64,000 bases of DNA, from positions 1 to 64,000 of the forward strand of contig JAUJMY010000004.1 in the NCBI GenBank assembly GCA_030446625.1, written 5' to 3'. Source of the stretch: Gaiellaceae bacterium. GTDB lineage: Bacteria; Actinomycetota; Thermoleophilia; Gaiellales; Gaiellaceae. This document shows positions 62,538 to 64,000 of this stretch, in pieces (positions within the stretch are counted from its first letter, which is position 1; every line of letters begins with the position of its first letter). Under the pieces are notes generated by a model. It was not told where the DNA came from and did not search any database. It saw nothing but the letters and a program-made list of their open reading frames with translations. The position numbers and the translations under genes were made by a program.

Positions 62538-63415
62538 TGCCGCACCTCGAGCGTGAACGGCGCGGTGTGGACGCGGCCACGGTCCTTGAACTGGAGGAAC
62601 AGGCGGTACGTCCTCGGTGACGGGAACGTCGCGGCGAACCGGATCTCGCCTCTCGTCCCGCCGCCGACGGGATGCACGTGGAGATACGCGAGGTCGCCGG
62701 AGCGCAGCGCGACGAGGTGGCCCTGCGCGCCCAGGTACGGCTGGAGCTCCGTGGCCGTCCCGTTGCGCGTGACGTGGAAGGCGAGCTCGCTCTCAGCACC
62801 CGCGCGCGGATGCGCGTCCAGCTCCACGCGGTACTCGCCGACTCGCGTCGCCGTCGCCTCGGGGGCGAGCGGCTCCGGCGTGTACATCCCGCGCACGAAG
62901 AGGTCGCTGCCGAGGACGACTCTCCGCCCGTCCTGCTCGAAGTCCGCGAACGCGCGGTAGACGCCCGGCGCCCGCAGCCTGATCGGCGTGGACCACGTGC
63001 CGTCGGCCCGGACGCGCGGGTGGAGGTGCTGGTAGCCGACGAGGTCGCGGCGGACCACGATCAGGTGCATCGCCACGCCGCCCTCGACCTCGGGGTCGCG
63101 CAGCGCGCGCCCCTCGGCGTCCAGGATCCGGAAGCGCACGTCCGTCGGGCGGTTCGGCGCGAGCTCCGTCTCGTCGAATGCGAGCGCGTATCCGCCCCCC
63201 ACCGTCGCCAGCCCCGACGCCTGCGCTTCCGTCGTCGGCGCCTCCTGGGCGTGGTCGGCGTGCGCGTCGCCGGTCGCGCGCGCGGACGTGCTTCCCTCGG
63301 CCTCACCCTCGGCGTGCGTCGCGCGCCCGAGCGCAGCCGCAACGGCTGCGACGAGCACGAGCGCGGCGCCGAAGACGGCGAGGCGGACGAGCGGCGAATC
63401 GAGTCGGTTCCTCAT
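62534..63415 (-). CDS. Exported copper-operon protein with His-rich region
   Basis: 293 aa. One N-terminal membrane helix ([19 protein letters not shown]), then an acidic/His stretch ([19 protein letters not shown]) that may bind metal. A two-part beta-rich domain follows ([40 protein letters not shown]), each with paired His. Proteins of this type often precede copA in actinobacteria and may act as an extracytoplasmic copper binder; that role is inferred. ATG 63415 lies inside the operator. Confidence 0.82.
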   Translation of the reverse strand: MRNRLDSPLVRLAVFGAALVLVAAVAAALGRATHAEGEAEGSTSARATGDAHADHAQEAPTTEAQASGLATVGGGYALAFDETELAPNRPTDVRFRILDAEGRALRDPEVEGGVAMHLIVVRRDLVGYQHLHPRVRADGTWSTPIRLRAPGVYRAFADFEQDGRRVVLGSDLFVRGMYTPEPLAPEATATRVGEYRVELDAHPRAGAESELAFHVTRNGTATELQPYLGAQGHLVALRSGDLAYLHVHPVGGGTRGEIRFAATFPSPRTYRLFLQFKDRGRVHTAPFTLEVRH

Positions 63416-63431
63416 ACCCTGGAGGGGTATG
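63413..63431 (-). promoter_or_regulatory. CsoR-like copper operator over the start codon
   Basis: CATACCC (63413-63419) and GGGTATG (63425-63431) are a perfect 7-bp dyad with a 5-base spacer, matching the TACCC/GGGTA pattern of CsoR operators upstream of copper ATPases. TAACAT at 63429-63434 (minus strand) may be the -10. The csoR gene is not in the window. Confidence 0.7.
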
Positions 63432-63496
63432 TTACACGCGTTTGCGGCGCGTCGGCGCTGGATACGCCAGCGTCACCCGACACGAGGAGGTCATGG

Positions 63497-63646
63497 TTGT
63501 CTCCGCTGCTGTTGATCGTTCTCGTCGTGCTCGTACTCCTGGCCGTCGGCGGCGGCGTGTTCGTGAACAACCTGCTCTGGTTGCTGCTCGTGATCGCGCT
63601 GATCGTCTTGCTGTTCAACCTTTTCTCGGGCCGCCGCGCGCTCTAG
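63497..63646 (+). CDS. Very hydrophobic 49-residue membrane peptide
   Basis: TTG 63497 with GAGGAGG (63484-63490) 6 bases upstream. Two helices: LLLIVLVVLVLLAVGG and LLWLLLVIALIVLLFNLF, separated by GGVFVNN, ending SGRRAL. Similar short hydrophobic proteins are common in actinobacteria; function unknown. The nearby ATG at 63493 is out of frame. Confidence 0.65.
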   Translation: MSPLLLIVLVVLVLLAVGGGVFVNNLLWLLLVIALIVLLFNLFSGRRAL

Positions 63647-63663
63647 CTGTCGTCGAAACGAGG

Positions 63664-63692
63664 AAGCCCCGCGGCGACGCGGGGCTTTCTTT
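63664..63692 (+). terminator. Intrinsic terminator with T-run
   Basis: AAGCCCCGC (63664-63672) pairs with GCGGGGCTT (63679-63687), followed by TCTTTC, 17 bases after the hydrophobic-peptide stop. It is the only classical T-rich terminator I see here. Confidence 0.85.
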
Positions 63693-63696
63693 CGTG

Positions 63697-63740
63697 CTCC
63701 CCGGGTTGGACTCGAACCAACAACCCTCCGGTTAACAGCC
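63697..63740 (-). repeat. Attachment-like 3' half of tRNA-Asn
   Basis: On the minus strand GGCTGTTAACC (anticodon loop with GTT) is followed by the T-arm TTGGTTCGAGTCCAA and the acceptor strand CCCGGGGA with discriminator G. The 5' half is absent: at higher coordinates the sequence is unrelated. This is the usual core of a tRNA-integrated element and implies an element extending beyond the right edge. Confidence 0.8.
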
Positions 63741-63851
63741 GACTGGAACGGGGTGGCGGCAGGTCGGAACCGCATGGTTGAGAGGTGCTAGGTGCTGCCG
63801 GATGCGCTCAGGTCGGCTCAGGTCGGTACAAAAAGCGGTACAAAGTTCGTC

Positions 63852-64000
63852 GTGGCCCTGAAGCTCGAGCAGCTACGGAGAATGAGCGTCGCCGAGCTCG
63901 AGCGTGAGCACGACAAAGCCGCGACGAACATGCCGGACGGGATCAACGAGTACCGCGCTGAGTTTCGTCACCGGCAGATGTCACGGCAGACGCGGACGCT
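63852..64000 (+). CDS. Partial small helical protein at window edge
   Basis: GTG 63852 begins ALKLEQLRRMSVAELEREHD and continues KAATNMPDGINEYRAEFRHR into the edge. It is highly helical and charged, with no recognised domain. It lies just inside the predicted tRNA-Asn element, so it may belong to that element. No RBS is seen; TACAAA lies upstream. Confidence 0.45.
   Translation, partial: MALKLEQLRRMSVAELEREHDKAATNMPDGINEYRAEFRHRQMSRQTRT

Overview
The window is one contiguous stretch of very GC-rich bacterial chromosome. Its gene order (pyrR-pyrB-pyrC-carA-carB; whiA-gap-pgk-tpiA-gpmI), frequent GTG/TTG starts, a PknB-type kinase, a HemQ-type chlorite-dismutase-fold protein and many apparently leaderless promoters point to Actinomycetota. 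A deep-branching class such as Thermoleophilia (Gaiellales-like) is my inference; no rRNA gene is present to settle it.

Layout. 1-6.9 kb: pyrimidine operon on the minus strand, headed by a PyrR-binding hairpin and a 15-residue leader ORF; carB runs off the left edge. 7-9.2 kb: a GT-C-like membrane protein broken by two frameshifts and a broken DUF2007-like gene. 9.2-13.2 kb: RNase Z, an SOS-controlled LysM peptide with two LexA boxes, a phosphoesterase, and a dgcN/dgcA-like pair for D-glutamate or muropeptide metabolism. 13.3-24.2 kb: secreted protease, tRNA-Arg, MFS and CorA transporters, a decayed patch (zinc-ribbon pseudogene, IS481 remnant), second CorA, HIT hydrolase, secreted repeat protein broken by a 55-bp duplication, lytic transglycosylase, tRNA-Gly. 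24.3-29.7 kb: class I aldolase, GlpX, FAD oxidoreductase, ArgS. 29.7-34.7 kb: DUF3467, M48 protease, phosphatase, lipoprotein plus Ser/Thr kinase, ECF-type sigma factor. 34.7-40.8 kb: lower glycolysis operon with a DUF4304 gene inserted, then WhiA. 40.8-50.9 kb: P5C dehydrogenase, UvrC, two tandem clan-A glycoside-hydrolase-like proteins, HemQ, Bcp. 51.1-53.0 kb: a small islet bounded by two halves of a tRNA-Leu gene, with an intact tRNA-Leu(CAG) inside. 53-60 kb: subtilase, copper-protein fusion, XdhC, M29 aminopeptidase. 60.2-63.4 kb: copper efflux operon under a CsoR-like operator. 63.7-64.0 kb: the 3' half of a tRNA-Asn, the probable edge of another integrated element.

Working together. 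De novo UMP synthesis is controlled by UMP-sensing PyrR. Glyceraldehyde-3-phosphate to 2-phosphoglycerate is handled by one operon, while aldolase and GlpX, nearby on opposite strands, give interconversion of fructose-1,6-bisphosphate. CopA and its partner secreted protein handle copper. Core genes are almost all intact, so the frameshifts clustered in accessory genes look largely like real decay, although single-base assembly errors cannot be excluded for any one of them.

A feature that recurs across the window is a TANNNT hexamer 6-9 bases before the start codon (about 20 genes), implying leaderless transcripts; in one case the codon in that position is CTG.
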